64,000 nucleotides of DNA from CAIQPV01 sp964480365 (GCA_964480365.1 CAYZPM010000010.1:1-64000); one strand, 5' to 3'. Numbered from the stretch's first letter, positions 24,629-34,341 are shown. Made by a program: numbers and translations. The notes: generated by a model from the sequence alone, not told the origin.

Positions 24629-26254
24629 ATGCTGACTCTGCCGCTCGACCCTACAGACGACCACGCCAATCCGGCATTCAAAGATGCTACCGCCTGCGCA
24701 CAATGGCTGGGGCAACTGCAACTCACTGACCTGCACCATGCGCACGGTGTGTTGCGCATGCAACTGGACGAGTTCAACCGTTACCCGATGTACGGTCTGG
24801 AACGCCTGCATGCGCTGGAGTTGCTGCGTGAAACGGTATCGTCCGTACAAGCCGATTACGCCAGGAAGCTGGTCGCCAAAAAGTTGCCGTTGAGCCATGA
24901 AGAACTCACCATCTTTGTTGCCATCGTCGGTCTGTGGCAAGGTATGGTTACAGGCTATCAGCGCTGTCTGCAAGCCTGCATGGCGGGAGATACGCAACTC
25001 GCCGCACATGGTGCGTTGCTGTGCCATCGCTGCCTGCTGTATAGCGGCTTGCAGATTTTTGAGCACATGCGCACCGGTTACGAATTCGATACCAAGCTCT
25101 GGCGCCAGTTGCATCAACTGTATGCCTTCTGCGAGGAGCAAGGCTGGCAGCTTCAGGAAGTGAATGACGATCTCAACGGCCACAACCGCACCACATCGTG
25201 CAATGCCGCTTACACCAAGACTTTGCTCGCCTGCCATGCCTACCGGGCGGAGTTATCGCGCAATTTATTGCATTTGATGGATCGCTGGCTGACGCTATGG
25301 AGTTCAACCGTCGCCGTGGAGCGCCGATACACCGTGAGCAAAGGCGATGCCCCCTCGCTGGCCGTCGATCTGAACAGCGCATCAGGCCTGCAACTACCTC
25401 AACTGACCACCCCCTCTGATCACCTTCGCTATCTGGTCATGGCGCCGCTCAGCAAGCTGATGCGCGTGAAGACCATCCTGTTACAGCAGGGACAATCACC
25501 GCAGCAACTGGAGTTGGGCGAGGGTTGCAACAGCGCAGAATGTATAGCGTTCCTTGGCTACCTGCATAAGCACTGGTGCGAAGGATATGATGGTCGCATG
25601 GATGAACGGCATAGCGCGATCCAGCAGCAAGCGCAGGTATGTTATGGCATGGAGAGTTGCTTCGCGTACATTGCAAATAGGCCATTCAAACAACCCGCCA
25701 GAGACGCGGCGGCGGACACTCTGTCACGCAAGCAGATCGCCGCTTTTGGTCGTGTGCTATCCGACACTAACCGCCACGATCTGGCAGTCATGGGCATGGT
25801 GCTTGAAACCTGGCAGATCGAAGACGAGAGCATCCGTGGCGCACGTTTGCTGCGCGAGGGGAACGCCGGCGTGCGTCTCGGCCCAGGCCAGCTCATTGCG
25901 GTGCGCCCAACCAATGCCAATGCTTTCATGGTGGGCACGGTGAGCTGGGTCAAAGTCACCCAGACCGGGCAACTGCACATTGGTGTGCGTTACCAGCCCG
26001 GCCTGCCGCAGACCGTCTCCATGAAAGCCACCGGAATCAACCTCAGCGTATCGGACAAATACGTCGCGGCGCTGCTGCTGCCTACCATCCCAGAACTGAA
26101 AATCCCGGCCAGCCTGATTGCTCCACGCGATTGGTTCAAGCCCGGACGGGTGGTTGAAATTGTCCAGGTGGACAAGAAAAAATTACAGCTAAAAATGGAA
26201 CTTAGTATAGAAAAAAGCTCGGATTACGAGCGGATCAGTTTCACCGAAATCTAG
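24629..26254 (+). CDS. Conserved betaproteobacterial protein, possible PilZ-like C-terminus
   Basis: 541 residues, mostly helical, no signal peptide. The C-terminal third (~410-500) contains RGARLLREGNAGVRLGPGQL, IAVRPTNANAFMVGTVSWVK and GVRYQPGLPQTV, a beta-rich region reminiscent of PilZ-type c-di-GMP receptors found in conserved betaproteobacterial proteins. The canonical RxxxR and D/NxSxxG residues are not clear, so ligand binding is inference. It ends 3 nt before the convergent yicC stop. Confidence 0.7.
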   Translation: MLTLPLDPTDDHANPAFKDATACAQWLGQLQLTDLHHAHGVLRMQLDEFNRYPMYGLERLHALELLRETVSSVQADYARKLVAKKLPLSHEELTIFVAIVGLWQGMVTGYQRCLQACMAGDTQLAAHGALLCHRCLLYSGLQIFEHMRTGYEFDTKLWRQLHQLYAFCEEQGWQLQEVNDDLNGHNRTTSCNAAYTKTLLACHAYRAELSRNLLHLMDRWLTLWSSTVAVERRYTVSKGDAPSLAVDLNSASGLQLPQLTTPSDHLRYLVMAPLSKLMRVKTILLQQGQSPQQLELGEGCNSAECIAFLGYLHKHWCEGYDGRMDERHSAIQQQAQVCYGMESCFAYIANRPFKQPARDAAADTLSRKQIAAFGRVLSDTNRHDLAVMGMVLETWQIEDESIRGARLLREGNAGVRLGPGQLIAVRPTNANAFMVGTVSWVKVTQTGQLHIGVRYQPGLPQTVSMKATGINLSVSDKYVAALLLPTIPELKIPASLIAPRDWFKPGRVVEIVQVDKKKLQLKMELSIEKSSDYERISFTEI

Positions 26255-26257
26255 ACA

Positions 26258-27124
26258 TCATTCAATATTCTGGATCTGTTCGCGCATCTGTTCAATCAGC
26301 AGCTTCATCTCCATTGAGGCACGCGACACTTCCGCATCCACCGATTTTGAACCCAGTGTGTTGGCCTCGCGGTGCAGTTCTTGCATCAGGAAATCCAGCC
26401 GCTTACCCACCGTGCCGCCCTGCGCCAGCACCCGCTTCATTTCCGTCAGGTGGGTGCGCAGGCGCGACAGCTCTTCGTCCACGTCTATCTTGCTGGCGAA
26501 CAGGGCGATCTCCTGATGCAGGCGCTCATTATCGTCGCCTTGCAGCACCGCGCGCAGGCGTGCAGACAGTTTTTCCTCGTAGGCGGCGACTGCGGCCGGG
26601 ATGCGCGGCGCCACATCGGTGCATAGGGTTTCGATCTGTGCTACGCGCAGCAGCAGGAATTCCTTCAGCTTCTCGCCCTCGCGCTCGCGCGCGCCAGCGA
26701 AGTCGCGCAACACTTGTTGCAACAGTTCCAGCACCGTGGCGCGCAGTGTGTCGGCAGACAGCGTGGCGCTTTGCAGCACGCCGTTCCAACGCAGCACATC
26801 CGCCACTCCCAAGCCGCGCGCATCGGGCAACACGGCTTGCACCTCACCGCCCCACTGCGCCAGTTGGCGCAATAAAGCCTGGTTGAGTTGTGCCGGGTTC
26901 TGTTCGGACTGGCGTGCGGCGAAACCGATGCGGCATTCCACCTTGCCGCGCGTCAATTGCGCGGAAATGGTCTCGCGCAGTACGGACTCCAGTGAACGCA
27001 ACTCGTCCGGCACACGTAATTGGAGGTCGAGGTAGCGGTGATTGACCGCGCGCAGTTCCAGCGCGAGCGATCCGGCATCGTGTTCTGCGGCAACAGTGGC
27101 AAAACCGGTCATACTGTAAATCAT
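26258..27124 (-). CDS. yicC: YicC-family endoribonuclease
   Basis: 288 residues. Typical N-terminal YicC_N (MIYSMTGFATVAAEHDAGSL, LRAVNHRYLDLQLRVPDELR) and the C-terminal DUF1732 end (KRLDFLMQELHREANTLGSK). Family members act as endoribonucleases on structured RNA. It is divergent from the PP2C gene and convergent with the 541-residue gene. Confidence 0.94.
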   Translation of the reverse strand: MIYSMTGFATVAAEHDAGSLALELRAVNHRYLDLQLRVPDELRSLESVLRETISAQLTRGKVECRIGFAARQSEQNPAQLNQALLRQLAQWGGEVQAVLPDARGLGVADVLRWNGVLQSATLSADTLRATVLELLQQVLRDFAGAREREGEKLKEFLLLRVAQIETLCTDVAPRIPAAVAAYEEKLSARLRAVLQGDDNERLHQEIALFASKIDVDEELSRLRTHLTEMKRVLAQGGTVGKRLDFLMQELHREANTLGSKSVDAEVSRASMEMKLLIEQMREQIQNIE

Positions 27125-27195
27125 TGCGGCTCCCGAATAAACATTACAATAAAAAACTAAGCTGAGTGCCGCATATTATATTACGATTACACCCT

Positions 27196-28056
27196 ATGAG
27201 ATTTTCCGTATATCAAAACAGCCGCGTCGGTGGACGCAAATACAATCAGGATCGCGCGGCTTATGCATATACCGATGATGCGCTGCTGCTGGTACTGGCC
27301 GATGGTATGGGCGGACATTTGCACGGCGAACTTGCGGCAGAGATTGCGGTTCACTCGTATATGCAGGCTTTTGAGCAAGCGGCGCATTCCCGTATCTCCG
27401 AGCCGGAAAAATTCCTGAAAGAAGCCATGCGGGACGCCCATAACGCCATAGTAAAATACGCGCAGGAAAAGCAACTTGGAGGCAATCCCGGCACCACTTG
27501 CGTTGCTGCGCTGGTGCAGGACGGCCAGGTGTGCTGGGTGCATGCGGGTGATTCGCGTCTCTATTTGTTGCGCGGCGGAGCGACCGCCGCTGTGACGCAC
27601 GACCACTCGGTGGTGCAGCAGTGGGCGGACTGGGGCATCATCAGTACGGATGAGATGAAAACGCACCCGGATCGCAACAAAATAACCAACTGTCTTGGCG
27701 GCGTGGGGGAGTTGTTTTACGCTGAACCCACCGCTGCTGTGCCATTGCAGTCCGGCGATGTATTGCTGTTGTGCAGTGACGGTTTGTGGAGTCCTCTGGT
27801 CGATAAGGAAATAGCGGCAGGTTTTCGCACTGCCCCTCTGGAGGCGACCCTGAATCAATTGATGGACATGGCCGTGTGCCGGGAAGGCATCCGCGCCGAC
27901 AACACGACTGCCGTGGTTGCACGCTGGGGCGATGACGAAGAAGAAGTAAAGTCCACGCCTGTACCGGTATGTATGGTGCTTGATCTGGATGAGCTCGAAT
28001 CGGCGTCAGATATTCTGGGCCGCACCCGTGCCGACATGAAGCCACTCCCCGGCTAA
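27196..28056 (+). CDS. PP2C-type serine/threonine protein phosphatase
   Basis: 286 residues from MRFSVYQNSRVGGRKYNQDR; the open frame begins ten codons earlier but family alignment favours this ATG. Metal-binding PP2C motifs are intact: NQDRAAY, LVLADGMGGH, WVHAGDSRLYLL, LLLCSDGLW and the late RADNTTAVV. No membrane segment. Likely a stand-alone Stp-like phosphatase acting on Ser/Thr-phosphorylated proteins; no kinase gene is in the window. Confidence 0.93.
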   Translation: MRFSVYQNSRVGGRKYNQDRAAYAYTDDALLLVLADGMGGHLHGELAAEIAVHSYMQAFEQAAHSRISEPEKFLKEAMRDAHNAIVKYAQEKQLGGNPGTTCVAALVQDGQVCWVHAGDSRLYLLRGGATAAVTHDHSVVQQWADWGIISTDEMKTHPDRNKITNCLGGVGELFYAEPTAAVPLQSGDVLLLCSDGLWSPLVDKEIAAGFRTAPLEATLNQLMDMAVCREGIRADNTTAVVARWGDDEEEVKSTPVPVCMVLDLDELESASDILGRTRADMKPLPG

Positions 28057-28117
28057 GCGTGCCGTTTCCTCACCGCAATTTAATTTCGTACCATTTTTAT
28101 TTCCTGAGGTTTTCCCT

Positions 28118-28834
28118 ATGCGTCCCAGCCAGCGCCAGCCCGACCAATTACGCACCATCCGCATTACCCGTCACTACACCAAGCACGCCGAAGGCTCAGT
28201 GCTGATTGAATGTGGTGACACCAAGGTGATTTGCACAGCCAGCGTTGAAGAGAAAGTTCCCCCTCACAAGAAAGGCTCCGGCGAAGGCTGGGTCACAGCA
28301 GAATACGGCATGTTGCCGCGCTCCACCGGCAGCCGCATGGCGCGCGAAGCGGCCAAGGGTAAGCAGTCCGGGCGCACCCAGGAAATCCAGCGCCTGATCG
28401 GGCGCAGCCTGCGTAGCGTGGTGGATTTGAAAAAACTAGGCGAGCGCACCATACAAGTGGACTGCGACGTAATCCAAGCCGATGGCGGCACGCGTACCGC
28501 CAGTATCACCGGCGCGTTCGTTGCGCTGCACGATGCGGTGAGCGGCCTGCTCGACAAGGGCTTGATTAAAGAAACTCCCTTGCATGATTTCGTTGCGGCG
28601 ATCTCGGTAGGCGTCTATCAATGCGTGCCGGTGCTCGATCTGGACTATGATGAAGACTCTGCCTGCGATACCGACATGAACGTAGTGATGACCGGAACCG
28701 GGAATTTTGTCGAAGTGCAGGGTACGGCGGAAGGCCATGCTTTCACGCGTGCCGAAATGGATACTTTGCTCGACTTGGCGCAGGGCGGGATTGCGCAACT
28801 GGTTGAGATGCAGAGGGCAGCACTAGCGGCGTAA
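28118..28834 (+). CDS. rph: Ribonuclease PH
   Basis: 238 residues; phosphorolytic 3'-5' exoribonuclease that trims tRNA 3' ends. Hallmarks are MRPSQRQPDQLRTIRITRHY, EYGMLPRSTGSRMAREAAKG, TIQVDCDVIQADGGTRTASI and the C-terminal EGHAFTRAEMDTLLDLA. TTCCTGAGG precedes the ATG. The yicC / PP2C / rph neighbourhood is common in Betaproteobacteria. Confidence 0.97.
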   Translation: MRPSQRQPDQLRTIRITRHYTKHAEGSVLIECGDTKVICTASVEEKVPPHKKGSGEGWVTAEYGMLPRSTGSRMAREAAKGKQSGRTQEIQRLIGRSLRSVVDLKKLGERTIQVDCDVIQADGGTRTASITGAFVALHDAVSGLLDKGLIKETPLHDFVAAISVGVYQCVPVLDLDYDEDSACDTDMNVVMTGTGNFVEVQGTAEGHAFTRAEMDTLLDLAQGGIAQLVEMQRAALAA

Positions 28835-29180
28835 GTTTGCCTTACGTGCGTTATTAATGATTCGGCACGGTGAAGTGTTAAGTGCGTTCAGGCTTGTCGA
28901 AGCCTACCTGAGCTTGTCAAAGTGACCCAAGGCAACTTTGTCGAGTGAAAAAAAACGGAGCAGTTTCCTGCTCCGTAAAATCCAGGTGTTGCACCTGGAG
29001 GGGAATGGACGAATGATGCGCTGAAAAATAAATCCACTCTGTGCGGTAGCGCTCATTGAACGATAGTGTTGTGATATTGCACGATGCACCTATGCCCAGC
29101 ATTTCTGGCATGTAGAGTGGTGTTGTGCAAGCTTGCGTATGGGGTTAGGATGGGGCAACTGTAAATTGGAAGCTTGAACC
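28835..29180. other. Gene-free region between rph and the SulP gene
   Basis: 346 bases. The first ~100 carry CTTGTCGAA-type dispersed repeats. The middle holds two strong hairpins that on the minus strand end in a T-run. GGAAGCTTGAACC precedes the SulP ATG at 29181. Confidence 0.45.
28947..28999 (-). terminator. Tandem hairpins with T-run, possible 3' end of a minus-strand small RNA
   Basis: On the minus strand: TCCAGGTG-CAA-CACCTGGA, then TTTT, then ACGGAGCAG-GAAA-CTGCTCCGT followed by seven to eight T. This is a strong intrinsic terminator for minus-strand transcription, yet both flanking genes are on the + strand. An unannotated transcript starting near 29100 is possible; no good ORF feeds it. 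Confidence 0.55.
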
Positions 29181-31370
29181 ATGAAATTACCTAAGCCTGA
29201 AGCAGGAGATTTCTGGGGCGGTCTTGCCGCCATGCTAGTCGCGCTACCTTCGGCCATTGCCTTCGGCGTTACCATCTACTCACCAATGGGCGCCTCCTAC
29301 GCGGCGCAGGGCGCTCTGGCCGGCATTCTCGGCGTGACCGCGCTCGGTCTAATCGCACCGGCGCTGGGTGGCACCAATCGGCTCATCACCGCCCCGTGCG
29401 CTCCTGCCGCTGCTGTGCTTTCGGCATTTGTCATCGAGTTTATGCATGGCAGCGGCAACATCGAGGCCGCTTTGCTGATGGTGTCTATGCTGGGACTCCT
29501 GGCAGGTACGCTGCAGATCATTTTCGGCACGGCGCGTCTCGGGCAGTTGATTAAATATATGCCATATCCCGTGGTGAGCGGTTATCTGTCCGGTGTTGGC
29601 CTCACCATCATCGCCAGCCAGGTACCCATATTCCTCGGTACTCCCAAGGGTACGCATTTCTGGGCATCGCTCGCCGCATCGGGACTCTGGAAATGGCAGA
29701 GCATGGTCGTCGGCGCGGTGACAATAGGCGTGATGCTCGTTGCACCCAAGGTCACGCGGGCCGTGCCAGCCGCCATTCTCGCGCTGTTGGCGGGGGTACT
29801 CACCTATTTCGGACTCGGCCTGGCGGATCCCGCATTGCTGACGCTTGCAGGTAATCCGTTCGTCGTTGGCTCGCTCGGCGGTGGCGGCAGTTTTACCGAT
29901 GCCATGGCGGGACGCTGGCACGCCATGAGCGATATCGGCATCGAACAGATCAAGTACATCGCAGTTCCCGCGCTGACACTGGCCGTGCTGCTTTCCATCG
30001 ACACGCTGAAGACTTGCATGGTTCTCGATGCACTGACACACTCGCGCCACAATTCAAACCGCGAACTGATCGCACAAGGCCTTGGAAATGTGGCTTCGTC
30101 CGTTATTGGCGGCATCCCCGGCGCAGGTCAAATGGGTGCGACATTGGTCAATATGTCTAGCGGTGGGGTGAGCAGATTATCGGGAGTGTTTGAAGGCGCG
30201 CTGGCATTGGTCGCCTTCCTTGTGCTCGGCGCATTAATTTCCTGGGTGCCGGTCGCGGCACTCGCCGCGATCCTGATTGTCGTCGGCGTGCGCATGATAG
30301 ATCGCCACAGCTTCCAGTTCCTCAAGCAGCGCTCCACAATACTGGATTTCGCCGTCATCGCTGCCGTCATCGCCACGGCGTTGACGGTCAGCCTGATCGC
30401 GGCGTCGGGTGTCGGTATCATGTTGGCTGTGATGCTGTTCATTCGCGAACAGATCGGCGGCGCGGTCGTTCACCGCAAGGTTAGTTGCCGCGAGACTTTT
30501 TCGAAACGCGTACGCACACATGAAGAAATGGAAATTCTCATTGAACGCGGCGAATGCGGCGTTGTCGTTGAACTTCAGGGCAGCCTGTTTTTCGGTACCA
30601 CCAACCAGCTTTATTCGGCGCTGGAGCCGGAACTGAAAACACGGGTCTACGTTATCCTCGATATGCGTCGCGTGCAAACCGTCGATGTTACCGCTGTTCA
30701 CATGCTGGATCAGGTCAAGGACATGCTTGCCGAACGCCACGGTTTTCTCATCTTCAGCCAATTGCCGCAGAACCTGCCTTCAGGTCGCGATATGCAGCAG
30801 TATTTCGATCAGGTCGGCCTTGTGCGCCCGGAAAGTCCGGTGCGCGTGTTCGACGAACTCGACGATGCGCTCGAATGGGTCGAGGATCGCATCCTTGAGG
30901 AAGCGATTTGCGCACATGGCGAGCGAGATGCGCTCGGACTCAACGAATTTGAACTATTCAAGGGCCGCAAGGCGGAAACGCTTGCTGCACTGGAACAGTG
31001 CATGGAAAAGCGTTCCTACAAGGTAGGTGAAAAAATATTCAAGCATGGCGACATCAGCGACGAAATCTTCCTGATCCGCAAGGGTGCTGTGCGCATCATG
31101 CTACCGATTTCCGAGAAGCAGAGCCACCATCTCGGCACATTCGGTCGTGGATCTTTCTTCGGTGAAATGGCTTTTCTCGATGGTGGTGCGCGTTCCGCCG
31201 ATGCAGTGGCATTTTCTGATGCCGAACTTTATGTTCTTTCGCGCAAAACTTTCGACTCGTTGGCCGAAGAACACAAAAAACTTGCTATCGGTCTTATGGA
31301 GGGTCTCGCCAGCGTGCTTGCGAGCCGGTTGCGCTACACGGATGCGGAATTGCGGGTGCTGGAGTCTTGA
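29181..31370 (+). CDS. SulP-family anion transporter with STAS and cNMP-binding domains
   Basis: 729 residues. Residues ~1-415 are the SulP membrane domain with many hydrophobic helices (GDFWGGLAAMLVALPSAIAF, YMPYPVVSGYLSGVGLTIIA). A STAS domain follows (~445-555; VVELQGSLFFGTTNQLY, YVILDMRRVQTVDVTAV). The C-terminal ~600-715 is a cyclic-nucleotide-binding domain (KHGDISDEIFLIRKGAVRIM, GRGSFFGEMAFLDGGARSAD). It probably imports sulfate or bicarbonate in the inner membrane, with gating by a nucleotide; the substrate is not deducible. It stands alone. Confidence 0.93.
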   Translation: MKLPKPEAGDFWGGLAAMLVALPSAIAFGVTIYSPMGASYAAQGALAGILGVTALGLIAPALGGTNRLITAPCAPAAAVLSAFVIEFMHGSGNIEAALLMVSMLGLLAGTLQIIFGTARLGQLIKYMPYPVVSGYLSGVGLTIIASQVPIFLGTPKGTHFWASLAASGLWKWQSMVVGAVTIGVMLVAPKVTRAVPAAILALLAGVLTYFGLGLADPALLTLAGNPFVVGSLGGGGSFTDAMAGRWHAMSDIGIEQIKYIAVPALTLAVLLSIDTLKTCMVLDALTHSRHNSNRELIAQGLGNVASSVIGGIPGAGQMGATLVNMSSGGVSRLSGVFEGALALVAFLVLGALISWVPVAALAAILIVVGVRMIDRHSFQFLKQRSTILDFAVIAAVIATALTVSLIAASGVGIMLAVMLFIREQIGGAVVHRKVSCRETFSKRVRTHEEMEILIERGECGVVVELQGSLFFGTTNQLYSALEPELKTRVYVILDMRRVQTVDVTAVHMLDQVKDMLAERHGFLIFSQLPQNLPSGRDMQQYFDQVGLVRPESPVRVFDELDDALEWVEDRILEEAICAHGERDALGLNEFELFKGRKAETLAALEQCMEKRSYKVGEKIFKHGDISDEIFLIRKGAVRIMLPISEKQSHHLGTFGRGSFFGEMAFLDGGARSADAVAFSDAELYVLSRKTFDSLAEEHKKLAIGLMEGLASVLASRLRYTDAELRVLES

Positions 31371-31797
31371 CTCGTTATTCACGAGTGCTCCATCAATGCA
31401 TGGGGCGCTCGTTGGCGTAACGAGATGATGCCATGATTGGAAATGCCAGCCTGCGTATTACGCTGAATTCAGCCATTGATAATTGTGTAACCAGTATAGG
31501 CACATTCCCGAACACCATGTCGCCGTGCTGTTTTCCAGAAATCGGATTCTCATCAAAGTGTCGTTTCGTTGATTCGATACCCAACACAACCTGCGACTTT
31601 TTGCACCGCCTTTAGAAACTAACGCTCCCCCGCATTATCGGCAACTCGGCTGGTTAGCTCTGCATAGCCATTCGACTAGGCTGACAAAAGACGTCAGCCA
31701 AGTCGCTGGTTATGTGCGTTAACGCACAGAGAGGGGCTGGTTTAATCGCCATGATGCAACAATTCCGGCAATCATTTAACCAAAGGAGCCGCCCATC
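31371..31797. other. Gene-free region with a dispersed structured repeat
   Basis: 427 bases without a convincing gene. It holds copy A of a hairpin repeat (31654-31712) and the palindrome GTGCGTTAACGCAC. The response-regulator ATG at 31798 follows CAAAGGAGCCGCCCATC, a strong ribosome-binding site. Confidence 0.5.
31654..31712 (+). repeat. Dispersed hairpin repeat, copy A
   Basis: TTAGCTCTGCATAGCCATTC, GACTA, then the stem GGCTGAC / GTCAGCC around AAAAGAC, then AAGTCGCTGGTTAT. Related copies lie at 40598-40652 and 60995-61030. Flanks are shared while the stem sequence differs. Confidence 0.65.
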
Positions 31798-32982
31798 ATG
31801 GATACTCGTACCTCAGCCGCCGCCACGATTTTAATCGCCACAGATAATCTCACTGATGCTGCGATGGTGAAGAATCTGCTGACCCCGGAATTCGATCACA
31901 TATTTATGTCCACTGACCCTGAAAAAGTGGCGGAAGATTTCGTGCGCCATCGGCCCAGCGTGCTGGTTCTGGCATTCAATACCCTGGAAAAAGCGGAACG
32001 TTATTATTTGGAGTTGCATCGCTTGTGTGAGGTAGTACACCAGCTTCCCCATCGTACTGTGGTTCTATGCAACAAGGACGAAGTTAAGCAGGTTTATGAG
32101 CTATGCAAGAAGGAATATTTCGACGACTACATTCTTTTCTGGCCGATGACCCATGATTCAACTCGGCTATCCATGACCATCCACCATGCGCTACGTGAAC
32201 TCGCCACACTTAAGTATGATGAACCATCGGCGGCAGAGTTTGCCGCCCAAGCACACTACCTTGCGGAGTTGGAAAAAACGCTGGATCAACAAATATTGCA
32301 GGGCGGTCATCATATTGAAGTGGTCAGTCGTGTCATGGAGCAGGCCGAACAGAAAATCGGCACGGCTCTGGACGGATTTTCACAGCGGATTACCTCGGGT
32401 GCACTTCCTGATTTGGTCGAGGTCAAAAATGCCGATGGGCTGGGAAAGGAAATCAGCCACTTAAAGAGTGAGGAAGTTCAGCCGCTTTTCATTGCTGCTG
32501 CCGAATCCACCCAACCTCTGAAGCAGTGGGCGCAAAAACTTCTGCAGGAATGCGAGCCATTCCTGGAGTCAGCCCGCGTTTTGAATGCCATGGCAGAGCG
32601 CATCAGGCCTACCGTGCTGGTGGTGGACGACAACGAGGCTCAACGCATAATAATCGGCAAGCTTCTGACTGTGGAGAACTATGACATTCTATTCGCCAGG
32701 GATGGTTTAGAAGCTTTGAACATTCTGCGCAAGAAGCGGCCAGATTTAATTCTCATGGATATAATGATGCCTAATATGAATGGCATGGAGACCATGCGGC
32801 GGCTGAAGTCCATTCCGCATTTATCCAGGACTCCTGTAATAATGGTTACCGGCAAGAGCGAAGGGGAGGTTGTCGTTGACTGCATAAATGCCGGTGCGGT
32901 TGATTTCGTAGTGAAACCTTTCGTCCACTCAATCCTGATCAACAAGATAGCCCGCGCGCTGAATGCAACAATCTCATCGTAG
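31798..32982 (+). CDS. Two-receiver response regulator, first receiver degenerate
   Basis: 394 residues. The C-terminal receiver (~270-390) is canonical: VLVVDDNEAQRIIIG, phosphoacceptor in LILMDIMMPNMNGMETM, VTGKSEG and DFVVKPF. The N-terminal ~120 residues have a receiver-like fold (ATILIATDNLTDAAMVKNLL) but the Asp position reads VLVLAFNTLEKA, so it cannot be phosphorylated in the usual way. A helical linker joins them, and there is no DNA-binding or enzymatic output. No sensor kinase gene is in the window. Confidence 0.85.
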   Translation: MDTRTSAAATILIATDNLTDAAMVKNLLTPEFDHIFMSTDPEKVAEDFVRHRPSVLVLAFNTLEKAERYYLELHRLCEVVHQLPHRTVVLCNKDEVKQVYELCKKEYFDDYILFWPMTHDSTRLSMTIHHALRELATLKYDEPSAAEFAAQAHYLAELEKTLDQQILQGGHHIEVVSRVMEQAEQKIGTALDGFSQRITSGALPDLVEVKNADGLGKEISHLKSEEVQPLFIAAAESTQPLKQWAQKLLQECEPFLESARVLNAMAERIRPTVLVVDDNEAQRIIIGKLLTVENYDILFARDGLEALNILRKKRPDLILMDIMMPNMNGMETMRRLKSIPHLSRTPVIMVTGKSEGEVVVDCINAGAVDFVVKPFVHSILINKIARALNATISS

Positions 32983-33147
32983 CGGCAGCTCACTATAGAT
33001 ATAGTCGTTAAACTGACTGGCAAGTAAGCTGCCTGGTCATTCAACTTGTCATCAGACACTCTCGCACAAAAATTAAGTATAATTCGCACCGTTACACTCA
33101 CAATAACCCCCCACTCAAACCTTTGTGGGGAAGCCAAAGGAAAAATC

Positions 33148-34341
33148 TTGGAACTCTCCAGACGCGTACAAGCCATTAAACCCTCCCCGACTCTTGCCGT
33201 TACGGCGCGCGCTGCAAAACTGAAAGCAGAAGGAAAAGACATTATCGGATTGGGTGCGGGCGAGCCTGATTTCGATACGCCACAACACATCAAGGACGCA
33301 GCCATAGGCGCGATCAACAGGGGCTTTACCAAATACACCGCAGTGGGCGGCACTCCCACGCTTAAAGCCGCCGTCATCGCCAAGTTCAAGCGTGACAATG
33401 GGCTGGACTATACCGCGAAGCAAATTCTGGTTTCCTGCGGCGGCAAGCAGAGTTTTTTCAATCTCGCGCTGGCGTACATCAATCCCGGCGATGAGGTCAT
33501 TATTCCTGCGCCTTACTGGGTGTCTTATCCGGACATCGTGATCATCGCGGAAGGCAAGCCGGTGATCGTGGAGGCGGGCATTGAGCAGGGTTTCAAGATG
33601 ACCGCCGCGCAACTGGAAGCGGCGATCACGTCCAAGACCAAAATGGTGGTGATCAATAGTCCGAGCAATCCGTCTGGCGCGGTATATACGCTGGAAGATT
33701 TGCTGGCGCTGGGCGAGGTGCTGCGCAAGCATCCGAATATTCTTATCGCCACCGATGACATGTATGAACACGTCGCGCTGACCGACGCAAAATTTGCCAA
33801 TATTCTGAATGCCTGTCCTGACCTGTATCCGCGCACCATGGTGCTGAATGGCGTATCCAAGGCTTACTCCATGACGGGTTGGCGCATTGGCTATGCGGCG
33901 GGGCCGGAGAACATCATCACAGCGATGGAAAATGTGCAATCGCAAAGCACTTCCAACCCAACCTCGATATCGCAGGTAGCGGCGGAAGCTGCATTGAACG
34001 GCGATCAGGGCTGCATCACTCCGATGGTGAAGGCGTTCCGCGAGCGGCATGTGTACGTGGTAAATGAACTGAACAAGATTCCCGGTGTGAAGTGCATCAT
34101 GGCTGGCGGCGCGTTTTACGCCTTTCCGGATGCGCGCGGGGCAATTGCCAAGCTGCATCAACGCGGAACGATCAAGGCGGCAACTGATATCGCGTTGTCC
34201 GAATACTTGCTGGAACATGCCGGGGTGGCCGTGGTGCCCGGCTCGGCCTTCGGCAGCGAGGGTTACATGCGGTTATCTTTCGCCACTTCGATGGAAAATT
34301 TGCAGAACGCCATTAGCCGCATCGCCAAGGCGTTCGCATAA
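33148..34341 (+). CDS. aspC: Pyridoxal-phosphate-dependent aspartate aminotransferase
   Basis: 397 residues of the class I/II (AAT-Ibeta) aminotransferase family. The PLP lysine is in NGVSKAYSMTGWRIGYAAG, with GLGAGEPDFDTP, NSPSNPSGAVY and MRLSFATSMENL around the active site. I start at the TTG at 33148, preceded by AAAGGAAAAA, because family members begin MELSRRVQAIKPSPT; the frame stays open upstream. It makes aspartate from oxaloacetate and glutamate, feeding pyrimidine and amino-acid synthesis; carAB follows. Confidence 0.92.
   Translation: MELSRRVQAIKPSPTLAVTARAAKLKAEGKDIIGLGAGEPDFDTPQHIKDAAIGAINRGFTKYTAVGGTPTLKAAVIAKFKRDNGLDYTAKQILVSCGGKQSFFNLALAYINPGDEVIIPAPYWVSYPDIVIIAEGKPVIVEAGIEQGFKMTAAQLEAAITSKTKMVVINSPSNPSGAVYTLEDLLALGEVLRKHPNILIATDDMYEHVALTDAKFANILNACPDLYPRTMVLNGVSKAYSMTGWRIGYAAGPENIITAMENVQSQSTSNPTSISQVAAEAALNGDQGCITPMVKAFRERHVYVVNELNKIPGVKCIMAGGAFYAFPDARGAIAKLHQRGTIKAATDIALSEYLLEHAGVAVVPGSAFGSEGYMRLSFATSMENLQNAISRIAKAFA

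Noticed and set aside
33106..33130. CCCCCAC…GTGGGG hairpin before aspC
   Set aside because: Short stem with a long loop and no T-run; not enough to call a terminator or riboswitch.
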